This document shows positions 19,207-28,306 of a stretch of DNA of 64,000 nucleotides, piece after piece. The notes beneath the pieces were generated by a model. That model saw nothing but the letters and a program-made list of their open reading frames with translations, did no database searches and was not told the origin of the DNA. Every line of letters starts with the position of its first letter. The first letter of the stretch is position 1. The stretch spans positions 62,001-126,000 of the forward strand of contig JAEESE010000002.1 of the NCBI GenBank assembly GCA_016286165.1. The letters run 5' to 3'. The DNA comes from Bacteroidaceae bacterium (GTDB lineage: Bacteria > Bacteroidota > Bacteroidia > Bacteroidales > Bacteroidaceae). The translations under genes and the position numbers were made by a program.

Positions 19207-20118
19207 ATGAAACCAACTCTATTCCTTCTCGCTGCCGGTATGGGCAGCCGCTACGGAGGCCTGAAACAGCTTGATGCGCTGGGCCCCAATGGCGAGACAA
19301 TCATGGACTACTCCATCTACGACGCTATCCAAGCCGGCTTCGGCAAGATCGTATGGGTAATCCGCCGCGACTTCGAAGACCAGTTCCGTAACCAAATCCT
19401 CAAGAAGTACGAAGGTCATGTGCCTTGCGAGCTCTGCTTCCAGGCATTGGACGACCTGCCCGAAGGCTTCACCGTGCCCGAAGGCCGTGTTAAGCCCTGG
19501 GGCACCAACCACGCCGTGCTCATGGGCAAGGACGTTATCAAGGAGCCGTTCTGCGTCATCAACTGCGACGACTTCTACAACCGCGACGCCTTCATGGCTA
19601 TCGGCAAGTTCCTCGCCGACCTGCCCGAAGGCAGCAAGGGCAAATACGCTATGGTAGGCTTCCGCGTAGGCAACACGCTCTCCGAGAACGGCAGCGTGGC
19701 TCGCGGCGTATGCTCCACCGACGAGAACGGCAACCTCAAGGATATCGTTGAGCGCACCGAAATCGAGACTATCGACGGTGAGATCTGCTACAAGGAAGAT
19801 GGCGAATGGAAGCCCGTAGGCGGCGCCAACGTTCCTGTCAGCATGAACATGTGGGGCTTCACACCCGACTATTTCGCTTACAGCGAGGAGTACTTCAAGG
19901 AGTTCCTATCAGACCCGAAGAACATCGAGAACCTCAAGGCAGAGTTCTTCATCCCGTTGATGGTGGACAAACTCATTCGCGAAGGCGAAGCCACCTGCAA
20001 GGTACTCGACACCACCTCCAAGTGGTTCGGCGTAACCTACGCAGCCGACCGTCCCGGCACAGTAGAGCGTATCAAGGCTCTCGTTGATGCTGGCGTATAT
20101 CCGTCACCTCTGTTCTAA
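19207..20118 (+). CDS. Sugar-phosphate nucleotidyltransferase family protein
   Basis: The 303-residue product has the nucleotidyltransferase signature near its N-terminus (LLAAGMGSRYGGLKQ), a product-binding segment 'PWGTNHAVLMGKD' and the metal-site motif 'CVINCDDFY' near residue 120. Such enzymes form NDP-sugars from a nucleoside triphosphate and a sugar phosphate. This subgroup is common in Bacteroidales, but the substrate cannot be told from the sequence. It stands alone between its own promoter and a strong terminator. Confidence 0.85.
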   Translation: MKPTLFLLAAGMGSRYGGLKQLDALGPNGETIMDYSIYDAIQAGFGKIVWVIRRDFEDQFRNQILKKYEGHVPCELCFQALDDLPEGFTVPEGRVKPWGTNHAVLMGKDVIKEPFCVINCDDFYNRDAFMAIGKFLADLPEGSKGKYAMVGFRVGNTLSENGSVARGVCSTDENGNLKDIVERTEIETIDGEICYKEDGEWKPVGGANVPVSMNMWGFTPDYFAYSEEYFKEFLSDPKNIENLKAEFFIPLMVDKLIREGEATCKVLDTTSKWFGVTYAADRPGTVERIKALVDAGVYPSPLF

Positions 20119-20136
20119 AAGAATCAGATAGCAAAG

Positions 20137-20173
20137 CGCCCCCGATGCAACTGAGCATCGGGGGCGTTTGTTT
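20137..20173. terminator. Strong intrinsic terminator between converging genes
   Basis: A perfect 12-bp stem (CGCCCCCGATGC / GCATCGGGGGCG, 20137-20148 and 20155-20166) with loop AACTGA is followed by TTTGTTT on the plus strand. It ends the nucleotidyltransferase transcript and may also stop the C10 protease transcript coming from the other side. Confidence 0.9.
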
Positions 20174-20243
20174 AGAATAGGCTGTGCCGAGCGAACGACA
20201 CAGCCTATTAATCTGTCGTAGAAGCCACGACTTCAAGCACCCA

Positions 20244-23200
20244 TCATTTTACAGCAACCTTCTTGCCACCTACAATGTAGAGGCCACGAGGCAGGTGACG
20301 AACTGAAGCGTTCACACGCTGACCGCTTAGGTTGTAGACAGGAGCGGTGGCCGAAGGCTGATCAGCCAGGTCAACATCGTTGATTGAGTCAACAACGTCG
20401 CGAACAATAGCAATATTGTAGGCCTTAACACCATGAGAAGACTCGGAAATAGACTTGAAGAAACCATGGAAAGCATCAACGGGAGTTGACGAAGCAACGA
20501 ACTGACTGCCGTCCTCGCTAAGCACCAAAGCATTCTCGAAAGCAGCCAGTGCCTGTGTGCCGCCGAAGGCCATGTTCAGGCCACTTGTGTAAGCGATGGC
20601 ATCAGGCTTGACGGTTGCATTCTCTGCGCTCCAAACAATCTTCTTGCCACGGAGGTCCCAAGCCGGGCCCCAAGCGCCGTCGGGGACAGCTACGAGGTAA
20701 GGTGTATTGGCCAACATCTCAGGAGCATTGCGGAAGTAAACGGTAGTGCCGTCCTCCTCATAGAAATCACATGTCCAGAACTGCTTGCCCGTGTCGCTGC
20801 TCGAACGGAACCAATCAATGGTCTTACCATCGGTGGCATTCTTTACGGTTGTAGGTGCAAAGGGCAGCACGATGGTACTCCAACCCGTACGGACACTGTT
20901 GTTGTGACCTTGTGTGAAGGTGCGCTCGTAGCTGATGGCAGCAGCCGTGAAGGTCTGAGGCGTGTAGAAGTCGTAGCCGTCCTGAAGGACAACGCTTTCG
21001 GCTTGAGCACCCATCACGATGTTCTTACCTTCGAGACCAGCAGGAGCTGTTTCGCTCTCGCCAAGGAAGTAAAGAGTATTTGGGTTAGCGCTGGCACTGA
21101 TGCCGGAAAGAGTCAGGCCCTCGAGTGAGACAGCTGCGACATCGGCAGAAATGGCAAATCCTTCCTCGGGTTTGTAGCCCTGACGTGTGCCGTCGCCCTT
21201 CCAAGTGATGATACCGCGCTGAATATCATAATACTTCGATTCACCCTTCTTCACGATATTATCTACGTGTGAAGCATCCTGTTCCTGGGGAACGTCGTTA
21301 CGGGCATAGATATTCATAGAATAAGTGCTGCCGTAAGCCAGATTATCGAAATCGAAGTAGTACGTGACCGAGCCACCTGCGGGGATAGATACGGACTGCT
21401 GCTTGTAGGTTATCATGGAACCGCCACCGATGGTGCCGTCATCATTGCGCTGTACGATGAACAAAGGTGCAAGCACATACTTGTTGTAATCGGCAGCCGC
21501 GTGGTTGGTGATGGTGGCGCGGAAGCGGGCACTGCTGTCGTAGATGGTACCGTGAAGGTTCTCATCGTCGGTGGCATCTGCATTCATAGCCTCGATATCT
21601 ACAGAAAGGTCCATGTCTGCCTCCAGACCTTCGACTATGGTGACGGAGGTTGTTCCGATAGTGATAAAGTCACCCCATTGAGGATCTACCAACATAACTC
21701 TTACGGTTTTTGTTCCAGATGTAGTTGGTGTGACATTGAAGGTTACAACTTTCTCTTGTCCAGCAGGAACCTCGGCTTGGATAAGAGATGTGTACTGTGA
21801 GTTTTCATCAATTTGCTGGCCTCCAAAATCCAAATAGAGGTCGCCGAAGAAGCTATCTGCCCCCGTATTCTTTATCGTAACATGTATTTGTTCTTTTTGT
21901 CCAGCTTCAATGCCTCCTTCGAAGTCAAAATTGGTTGTTTGAAGATTGAACTGAGGATGATAAACCGGTGAAGATGTATATGTGTCGTTCAATGTAACAT
22001 CAACGTAATAACGATCCGCCCGATCCATCAGTTTCCATTCGGTTGTGTTCTCAGCCTGAAAGACAGGAACAATCCTATATTCACCTACCTTACCAGCTCC
22101 AAAGGATATAAGTTGACTATAGCTCCCAGATTGAGGCTTAAGCCCTTTTCCGAAGTCTGTAGTTGTACCTACAGCTGAAGTCGTTACCGTCAAATAGGAG
22201 TAGGATACTGAATTATTCATAACTTCAAAACTGCCATCGGTAGGATCCAAAAGAGCTAAAGCTACTTTGTACTTATACTTACCAGGTTCCTCAGAATGGT
22301 CAGAATAACTAACCTTCACTCTTCTTGTGTCCTGAATATAGAATGGCTTACTTTTGCTATCACGATCTTTGAATGCATACGAAGTTCCACTAATAGCAGT
22401 CACAGTAAGCATAGGCTCCACCTCATCGCCCTCTTCACCGCTTCCATCTGGCGTAGCCGTTCCTGGGATGATGTTATAGATAATGTTCTGCTTCATATTG
22501 TAGCCCTCGCTTGAGCTGGAACCACCGATACCGCTGGCCGATGGATTGAGGATACTGAGCTGGAAGAAGCCATTACCCATGCCTCCCCATCCCCAGTTGA
22601 TGTGGAAGTAGTCGCCATACTCGAAGCCGTCGCAGATGAAGGAGTGGCCACCGCCGCTGCCGGCTGTACCATTATAAATCATGGGGCGGCCGGCAGCCAG
22701 CTCGCTGTAGACAAGGTCGTCCCAAGCCTGCTGTGTGTAGTCAATACGGAAAGCTATCTTCGAGCCATAACCAAAGTACTTGAAACCCTTAGGGATGTCG
22801 TCGGTATAAGCTCCCGATGAATTACGTCCGTATTGCATCTTGACCGAGCAGCCAGCATATAACATCAACGTAGACACGGCATCGGTGTAAACATCATCCT
22901 CGGCACCCGTGTAAGTCTCGCGCATGTGAGCCCAATCAAGCGGTGTGACAGGCAGAGCGTCCATCGTTGCGGAGCCATATTCGCCCATTTGTTCACCAGC
23001 CACTGTAAAAGTGTACGAGGGAATCTCTGCCAGTGTCTGAGAAGGCTGCTTGTAGAAATACATAATCTGCGACATAGCAGTAGCAACGCAGCCTGTGTAA
23101 GCAAGGTCGTAGCCATCTTCCTCGTTCTCTGACTTCATGAATTGCGGGCATTGTTTCCAATACGGAGTAGCCTGGTCCCACTTGGTGGTGATGAGCGGTG

Positions 23201-23636
23201 CAATGGAGTTGCGAGTGCTGACGCGTGACTTGCGAGGAGCACGCATAACCTTGGCGGCCTCTGTATCGGATAGTTTTGACAGAACCTCTAATTGCTCAGC
23301 ATAACCCTCAAGCCATGCTTTCATGTTATCAGGGATGCGTGTTGCATCGAAAGAACCTTCGTCGGAGTAACCAAGGATAGGAGCTGTGCGGTCGTCACCC
23401 GAAACGATTACAAAGCCACCATTGTTGCCTACATTAAATATGTAGTAGCCTGCAGCATCAGTAGCTTCGGTCAGGCGGCCAGCCCGAGTAGCGATGCGTA
23501 ATTGTCTGTGGTTGCCTGCGGGGTTCTTTTTAGCGATGAAGGCAGAAGCCTCTTCCATAGCTTTCTCTTTGCTGACAGGAGCGGCAGACGCCGACAAGGC
23601 CAGCAGCATACAGAATGCAAACAATATCTTTTTCAT
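20244..23636 (-). CDS. Secreted C10-family (streptopain-like) cysteine protease
   Basis: The 1130-residue protein has a signal peptide (MKKILFAFCMLLALSASA), an inhibitory propeptide with a basic cleavage-prone stretch (RAPRKSRVSTR, about residue 133), and a C10 catalytic domain. The catalytic cysteine is C182 in TGCVATAMSQIMYF and the histidine is H331 in GGGHSFICDGF, followed by YFHINWGWGG. These positions are close to streptococcal SpeB (C192/H340). Beta-sandwich modules fill the next 600 residues, and the end carries the shared tail (YNLSGQRVNA...VGGKKVAVK). Family members degrade host proteins; interpain A of Prevotella intermedia is a relative. It follows a 56-residue peptide gene by 42 bp. 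Confidence 0.94.
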   Translation of the reverse strand: MKKILFAFCMLLALSASAAPVSKEKAMEEASAFIAKKNPAGNHRQLRIATRAGRLTEATDAAGYYIFNVGNNGGFVIVSGDDRTAPILGYSDEGSFDATRIPDNMKAWLEGYAEQLEVLSKLSDTEAAKVMRAPRKSRVSTRNSIAPLITTKWDQATPYWKQCPQFMKSENEEDGYDLAYTGCVATAMSQIMYFYKQPSQTLAEIPSYTFTVAGEQMGEYGSATMDALPVTPLDWAHMRETYTGAEDDVYTDAVSTLMLYAGCSVKMQYGRNSSGAYTDDIPKGFKYFGYGSKIAFRIDYTQQAWDDLVYSELAAGRPMIYNGTAGSGGGHSFICDGFEYGDYFHINWGWGGMGNGFFQLSILNPSASGIGGSSSSEGYNMKQNIIYNIIPGTATPDGSGEEGDEVEPMLTVTAISGTSYAFKDRDSKSKPFYIQDTRRVKVSYSDHSEEPGKYKYKVALALLDPTDGSFEVMNNSVSYSYLTVTTSAVGTTTDFGKGLKPQSGSYSQLISFGAGKVGEYRIVPVFQAENTTEWKLMDRADRYYVDVTLNDTYTSSPVYHPQFNLQTTNFDFEGGIEAGQKEQIHVTIKNTGADSFFGDLYLDFGGQQIDENSQYTSLIQAEVPAGQEKVVTFNVTPTTSGTKTVRVMLVDPQWGDFITIGTTSVTIVEGLEADMDLSVDIEAMNADATDDENLHGTIYDSSARFRATITNHAAADYNKYVLAPLFIVQRNDDGTIGGGSMITYKQQSVSIPAGGSVTYYFDFDNLAYGSTYSMNIYARNDVPQEQDASHVDNIVKKGESKYYDIQRGIITWKGDGTRQGYKPEEGFAISADVAAVSLEGLTLSGISASANPNTLYFLGESETAPAGLEGKNIVMGAQAESVVLQDGYDFYTPQTFTAAAISYERTFTQGHNNSVRTGWSTIVLPFAPTTVKNATDGKTIDWFRSSSDTGKQFWTCDFYEEDGTTVYFRNAPEMLANTPYLVAVPDGAWGPAWDLRGKKIVWSAENATVKPDAIAYTSGLNMAFGGTQALAAFENALVLSEDGSQFVASSTPVDAFHGFFKSISESSHGVKAYNIAIVRDVVDSINDVDLADQPSATAPVYNLSGQRVNASVRHLPRGLYIVGGKKVAVK

Positions 23637-23678
23637 TTCTTTCTTTGTGATTTATTAGTTATCTTCTTTCTGTTTTTG

Positions 23679-23849
23679 TCATTCTCCATCAAAAAGTGTA
23701 TCGCCCCAGATGTTCTCTTTCACAGGTGCATCTTGACCAAAGGTGGGGAATTCTCCTTCGCCGGCAGGACTCGGCCCTGACACAGCAATAAACGTCTCAA
23801 TCTCTACGGTCTGAACTATGAGTTCAGGCCTTACATAAGTTTTCTGCAT
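23679..23849 (-). CDS. Short KxYxxP-type peptide upstream of the C10 protease
   Basis: The 56-residue protein (MQKTYVRPELIVQTVEIETF...NIWGDTLFDGE) is too short for common gene finders but has a clean start and stop, a -7 box 95 bp upstream and a 42-bp gap to the protease gene. It shares the K-x-Y-x-x-P-E start, the hydrophobic patch ending in S near residue 24 and the W..D tail with the 61-residue product at 3448-3633. It has no signal peptide. A regulatory, chaperone-like or peptide-signal role is possible; nothing in the sequence decides. Confidence 0.65.
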   Translation of the reverse strand: MQKTYVRPELIVQTVEIETFIAVSGPSPAGEGEFPTFGQDAPVKENIWGDTLFDGE

Positions 23850-23944
23850 TTTTAAGTTGAATAAGAATTAATAAGTTTTCAATATCTCTAATAAACCTTG
23901 ATACTATTCACCGTCGTTATCCTATAGTTTTACCTTAGCGGGCG

Positions 23945-23952
23945 CAAAGGTA
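23945..23952 (-). promoter_or_regulatory. -7 promoter box for the short peptide / C10 protease unit
   Basis: The minus strand reads TACCTTTG, matching TAnnTTTG, 95 bp before the peptide start. Confidence 0.6.
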
Positions 23953-24091
23953 GTCAAATATCATGACATCATTCATGAGTTTAATTGAATTAATCTCTTT
24001 TTTACAGCAAGATTTGATTTTGCTCAATAGTTCAGAAGGGTGAACCTATGAAAAGGGAAATACGCGCTTTCGTTCCGTTTATAGCATTTTC

Positions 24092-24218
24092 TTTTCAGCA
24101 GTGAAAGCCAAGTGGAAGCTACAGCAACAGCCTCCACTGTCGTAACTCATAGCATAACAACCTGTTAGGAGCCTACAACGGCCAAATAGTGGAAGCAAGG
24201 TTGATATTCATTAGAAAT
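24092..24218. repeat. Diverged partial copy of the 10051-10290 element
   Basis: Reading left to right this stretch follows the right half of the element at 10051-10290: TTTTCAG, then a GTGG(A)AGC motif, then CAGCCTCCAC, GTTAGG, GCCAAA and AGTGGAAGC, AGGT and TTCAT in the same order and similar spacing. The left inverted end is absent. It lies about 140 bp upstream of the C10 promoter. The remaining bases of the gap (23953-24091 and 24219-24340) show nothing recognisable. Confidence 0.45.
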
Positions 24219-24340
24219 AATTTGAAAACCAACGTATTCCTCCCATAAAAACAATCACACAAAAGCTATAAACGCAAAGGCATAGTAACAGGCACGATGA
24301 CAGGTTAGACCGCCACCGTAAGCATAACAAGTTTCAATAG

Positions 24341-25348
24341 TTAGTCATTAACTGCGCCGCACTTGGGGCACACGCCTTTCGAACGCAGTTTTGCCCCACA
24401 ATTACCACAGAGATAGCGGGCGCGAGCATAACGCCAATACCTATACAATGCGAAGATTGAGTATACAATAAATAAAATATACCCAAACGCAGATGAAGCT
24501 GTGAGCGAAAACACGAGGTAAATGACGACGCAGACACCAGCGAGAGTGATAAGATAGATAACGGCTTCCTTCGGACGGAGATAACTGAAAGCGTTGTTGG
24601 CAGTAGCGATAGCCAGCAACAGAAGCAGCCACAGCCCCGACAGGAAGAAACAGATAAGCCAGGGCTGGGCGAGCGGATTGAGCGTGGGATGAAAATAGAA
24701 TTGTACCCACACTTGAGGACAATAGTGCTGAATATAGCCGTAGAGCAACGATGAGACCGAAAGTGTCAGTATGAGCAACGTAGGATAGGCACTGGGTATG
24801 TCAGCAATATGCACGAAATGCGTGTACTTGCGGCGCAGCAGACGCACGGCAACAGTGACGGCTACAACGGCCAACGTAAGCAGGAACCACATCCAGCGGT
24901 GGCTGGAGAAAAGGTATATGAAGGCGCTGATGGGGTCGTCGGGGTAAGCTGTGTCCAAAAGCGTTGTCTCGTGCAACCAACCCATTGTCTGCTGATCATG
25001 CGCCACCTTAACCCAAACGCTATCAATGCTATCCTCAGGGATAACCAGGAAAGCTGCCACTACGACTGCATCGCCGCGGCGGAGCCAGAGGCTATCGCTC
25101 GCATCGACGGCGCCTTCGCTCCAATGCATAGGTCGCTCTTCAATGATAACAAGGCTGTCAGCATCAACAACAAAGTTGTAACCTACGCCATAAGCCCGCT
25201 GCAGTTTTTGCGACATATTTGCGGCGGCCGTGTCTGTCTCGTTCGCAGTTGGAATCGCAAACGTAGCACGCGAGGCTGGCTGATAGCAGGATGTTAGCGC
25301 CAGAACTGCAGCGATGAATATGGGCAAATAGCGGTTCATAGGTCTCAT
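24341..25348 (-). CDS. Membrane lipoprotein with C-terminal zinc ribbon, function unknown
   Basis: The 335-residue protein starts with a lipoprotein signal (FIAAVLALTSC). A soluble region of about 130 residues includes 'WVKVAHDQQTMGWLHE', reminiscent of SH3-type folds. Five or so hydrophobic membrane segments follow from residue about 150. The protein ends in a four-cysteine zinc ribbon (CGNCGAKLRSKGVCPKCG). The chosen ATG overlaps the stop of the U32 gene by 4 bp (ATGA), which indicates translational coupling; a longer start at 25378 would overlap it by 34 bp. The family is not known to me. Confidence 0.7.
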   Translation of the reverse strand: MRPMNRYLPIFIAAVLALTSCYQPASRATFAIPTANETDTAAANMSQKLQRAYGVGYNFVVDADSLVIIEERPMHWSEGAVDASDSLWLRRGDAVVVAAFLVIPEDSIDSVWVKVAHDQQTMGWLHETTLLDTAYPDDPISAFIYLFSSHRWMWFLLTLAVVAVTVAVRLLRRKYTHFVHIADIPSAYPTLLILTLSVSSLLYGYIQHYCPQVWVQFYFHPTLNPLAQPWLICFFLSGLWLLLLLAIATANNAFSYLRPKEAVIYLITLAGVCVVIYLVFSLTASSAFGYILFIVYSIFALYRYWRYARARYLCGNCGAKLRSKGVCPKCGAVND

Positions 25349-27198
25349 TGTTCTGGTCGTAGGACAAGCATCTCGCAACGCTGACAGTCGAAACGCAATG
25401 GGAACATGCGGCCGTCGACAAGACGAATGGCCAACGGTTCCTGTGCCGGTATGGCAAGCGGCTTGCCCTGTCCACCCGTGTTTTTATGTTTGATACAACA
25501 GCCCAACTCGTAGCGCAGGCAGTAACGACAGGTCATAAGCGGCGTATCGGCATTGAATGTGTGATTACTAGCTCCACCCTCGATAGCCGGCAAGGCGTTC
25601 CTCTCTTTTGAAGCAAAGGCATACGCTGCCTTCAGGTCCAAAAGATTGCATAATAGTCGCCTCCATTCGGCAAGCACAGACGAAGGGATAAACCAATTGT
25701 CGGTAAAACGTATGTCTATTTCCGAATCGGTAGTAGAATACACCGTATCGCCCAAACGTGAAAGTTGCTTGCGGATATTTTCATCCTGAGGCGTGCGAGC
25801 CAGTTCGTGTGGATAGGCGAAGAAGTTGTGAACCTCACGGCCATCCTCGGCGCGCAACGTAAGACGAAAGCCCGTTTGAGTCCCCTCAAGCTTATCTTCC
25901 TCAGGATCAAAAGCATTATATTCACTCACACAATCATCAATAGACCAACTCACGGCAACACGACGGTCGGCAGTAGGACGCGACAGCTGACGTTCGAATT
26001 CGGCATCGAGATTGCGATAAACCGACATCCCCTTCTTAAGTTGAGCCAATACAGACGGGTCTGCCGGGAAGAGGCGCCCTTGCTGATCCACACGATTGAC
26101 ACGGAAGCCTTGCAAGCGGTCATCAGCGTCGAAAAAACAAAGGCCGTCGCCATTGGCAAACGAAGCCGTGCCGGCGATAGCGAGCGAGCGGCCTGGCAGC
26201 ACATCCTTTACGGTTCCTACCGGCTCGCCGATAGCCTTCGGCGTAGCAAGACAAGCAAGATTCGGAGTTCGGCCGCGTAAGAAATAATCGGTAAAACGGC
26301 GGTTGAAGCTCTTTTCGAGGTTGGGCGTGAACGAAAGTTTGACATGCCCATGACTGGCACGGCAGTATTTATCCGGCTGTTTTTTGATCACCTCGTCGAT
26401 GAGACCACTGTAGTAGGCGGTGGTATTCTTAACGTAAGCCACATCTTTCAACCGGCCCTCTATCTTAAAACTGCTGACGCCTGCATCCATCATGTCCTCA
26501 ATTTCGACGGCACGATTCATGTCGCGCAACGACAACAGATGGCGACTACGCAATGGCTTGCCTGTTCGCGGGTCGGCAACTATACGGCCTTTGCCGTCGA
26601 CAAGGTCGAAAGGCAGGCGGCAAAACTGCGCACATTCGCCTCGATTGGCACTACGCCCGAAACAGTATTCACTGGCATAACACCGTCCGCTATAGCTGAC
26701 ACAAAGAGCCCCGTGCACAAAAGCTTCAAGCGGCATCCCAGGCACCGCTTCGTGGATAGCACGTATCTCGTCGATTGACAGTTCACGCGCCAAGACCGTT
26801 TGCTCATACCCCTCAGCCGCCCGCGACTGCACATCTTCAACGGTACGGTTGTCCATTTGCGTGGAAGCGTGAAGCGGCAAGCGACCTCTGACAAGCTTCT
26901 TGAGCTGCACATCCTGCACAATGAGCGCATCAACACCGGCTGCCGCTAACTCATCGACAAGTTTGTCGACCTCTTCGAGTTCGTCATCGTGCAACAAAGT
27001 ATTGACCGTGGCGTAGATTTTCACGCCAAACAGATGCGCATATCTCGTGAGCTCAGCTATATCCTGCACGCTGTTACCGGCCGCAGAACGTGCACCGAAG
27101 CGCGGGGCGCCGATATAAACAGCATCAGCGCCATGGCGTATGGCCTCGATACCACATTCGAGGTTGCGGGCTGGAGCAAGGAGTTCGATGGTGCGCAT
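25345..27198 (-). CDS. rlhA: U32 family protein, probable 23S rRNA hydroxylase RlhA
   Basis: The U32 signature is present near residue 165 (EAFVHGALCVSYSGRC), with a cysteine cluster (C-x6-C-x5-C, then C-x3-C) that in this family binds an iron-sulfur cluster. The N-terminus 'IELLAPARNLECGIEAIRHGADAVYIG' is typical. Length (617 residues) and the DUF3656-like second half fit the RlhA/YdcP subgroup, which hydroxylates a cytidine in 23S rRNA in E. coli; that function here is inferred by homology. The frame is open further upstream (to 27333), but the start at 27198 matches the family and avoids overlapping metA. Confidence 0.85.
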   Translation of the reverse strand: MRTIELLAPARNLECGIEAIRHGADAVYIGAPRFGARSAAGNSVQDIAELTRYAHLFGVKIYATVNTLLHDDELEEVDKLVDELAAAGVDALIVQDVQLKKLVRGRLPLHASTQMDNRTVEDVQSRAAEGYEQTVLARELSIDEIRAIHEAVPGMPLEAFVHGALCVSYSGRCYASEYCFGRSANRGECAQFCRLPFDLVDGKGRIVADPRTGKPLRSRHLLSLRDMNRAVEIEDMMDAGVSSFKIEGRLKDVAYVKNTTAYYSGLIDEVIKKQPDKYCRASHGHVKLSFTPNLEKSFNRRFTDYFLRGRTPNLACLATPKAIGEPVGTVKDVLPGRSLAIAGTASFANGDGLCFFDADDRLQGFRVNRVDQQGRLFPADPSVLAQLKKGMSVYRNLDAEFERQLSRPTADRRVAVSWSIDDCVSEYNAFDPEEDKLEGTQTGFRLTLRAEDGREVHNFFAYPHELARTPQDENIRKQLSRLGDTVYSTTDSEIDIRFTDNWFIPSSVLAEWRRLLCNLLDLKAAYAFASKERNALPAIEGGASNHTFNADTPLMTCRYCLRYELGCCIKHKNTGGQGKPLAIPAQEPLAIRLVDGRMFPLRFDCQRCEMLVLRPEQ

Positions 27199-27242
27199 AT
27201 GGTTGCAGATTGCGGCAAAGCCGCAACAAACGAGGACGGGGA

Positions 27243-28160
27243 TTAATGAATGGATTCGATATTGTAGGGTGTCTCCTGGTATACGTAGTAGTTGAGCCAG
27301 TTGGTAAATAGGAGGTTGGCATGCGCGCGCCAAGTTACCACGGGACCAAGCGAGGGCGTGTCGGCGCGGTAATAGTGCTGCGGCATATCAATTGGCAGGC
27401 CCTTTGCCAAATCACGCCGATACTCGGTGTCGAGTGTCATCGGAGAATATTCGAGGTGCCCAGTGATGTAGAACTCGCGGCCGCCTCGAGCCATGACGAT
27501 GCTTACGCCGGCTTCCTCGCTCTCAGCTATTGTCGTGAGTTCAGGCACGGCATCAATATCTGCACGGTGAATCTCAGTGTGGCGGCTGTGGGGCATGAAG
27601 AACACGTCGTCGAAGCCTCGGAAAATAGGCAGTTGCGGATCAAGCGGTTTCTGCGCAAAAATGCCGAACATTTTCGATGAAAGCGGGTATTTTGGCACAC
27701 CGTAGCGGTAGTAAAGGCCCGCTTGAGCGGCCCAACAGATATACAAGGTGGACGTCACGTGCGTGTGAGCCCAGTCTATGATATCACGCATCTCATCCCA
27801 ATAGGTCACTTCCTCGAAGTCGAGGTGCTCAACAGGCGCACCTGTGATAATCATACCATCGAACTTCTCGTTGCGCATGAGCTCAAAGTCGCGATAGAAA
27901 GCCTTCATGTGTTCAACGGGCGTATTCTTCGATGTGTGACTTTTGATCTTCATAAACGACACCTCGAGCTGCAGCGGCGAGTTCGAGAGAACGCGTATGA
28001 GGTCCGTTTCGGTCGTTATCTTCAGCGGCATGAGGTTGAGTATCACGATCTTCAGAGGGCGGATATCCTGCGACGTAGCCCGTGACGTGTCCATCACGAA
28101 TATGTTTTCCTGCTTCAGCAGGTCTATGGCAGGCAACCTGTCGGGGAGTGTTAGAGGCAT
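27243..28160 (-). CDS. metAA: Homoserine O-acyltransferase MetA, predicted acetyl-CoA type
   Basis: MetA activates homoserine for methionine synthesis in the cytoplasm. The 305-residue protein has the complete catalytic triad: C142 in ICWAAQAG, H235 and E237 in YITGHLEY. Residue 111 is glutamate (GAPVE), which in the family (Bacillus cereus MetA work) goes with acetyl-CoA; E. coli-type enzymes using succinyl-CoA have glycine there. So O-acetylhomoserine is the predicted product. The U32 gene starts 44 bp downstream on the same strand, and a nested inverted repeat lies upstream. Confidence 0.95.
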   Translation of the reverse strand: MPLTLPDRLPAIDLLKQENIFVMDTSRATSQDIRPLKIVILNLMPLKITTETDLIRVLSNSPLQLEVSFMKIKSHTSKNTPVEHMKAFYRDFELMRNEKFDGMIITGAPVEHLDFEEVTYWDEMRDIIDWAHTHVTSTLYICWAAQAGLYYRYGVPKYPLSSKMFGIFAQKPLDPQLPIFRGFDDVFFMPHSRHTEIHRADIDAVPELTTIAESEEAGVSIVMARGGREFYITGHLEYSPMTLDTEYRRDLAKGLPIDMPQHYYRADTPSLGPVVTWRAHANLLFTNWLNYYVYQETPYNIESIH

Positions 28161-28229
28161 GAGCTTATTAGTTTAGTGCTTGATGTTTTGGGGGTTCGAG
28201 GTTACTCGAGTATTGATATAGTCAAGCTT

Positions 28230-28292
28230 AAAGTTTAATGAGAAGCCTAAATATCAATCTAAGAATGATTGAAAGGCGCCTCATTAAACCTT
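28230..28292 (-). promoter_or_regulatory. Nested inverted repeat upstream of metA
   Basis: An outer 13-bp stem (AAAGTTTAATGAG / CTCATTAAACCTT, one mismatch) encloses an inner 6-bp hairpin (TCAATC / GATTGA, 7-nt loop). There is no T-run, so it does not look like a terminator for the upstream M13 gene, and no -7 box is visible in the gap. It could be a leader structure or an mRNA-end stabiliser. It matches no riboswitch I can recognise. Confidence 0.35.
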
Positions 28293-28306
28293 AAACTATA
28301 AACTTA

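Noticed and set aside
28161-28306. tRNA or known methionine riboswitch
   Set aside because: No cloverleaf, T-loop sequence or recognisable S-adenosylmethionine aptamer core could be found.
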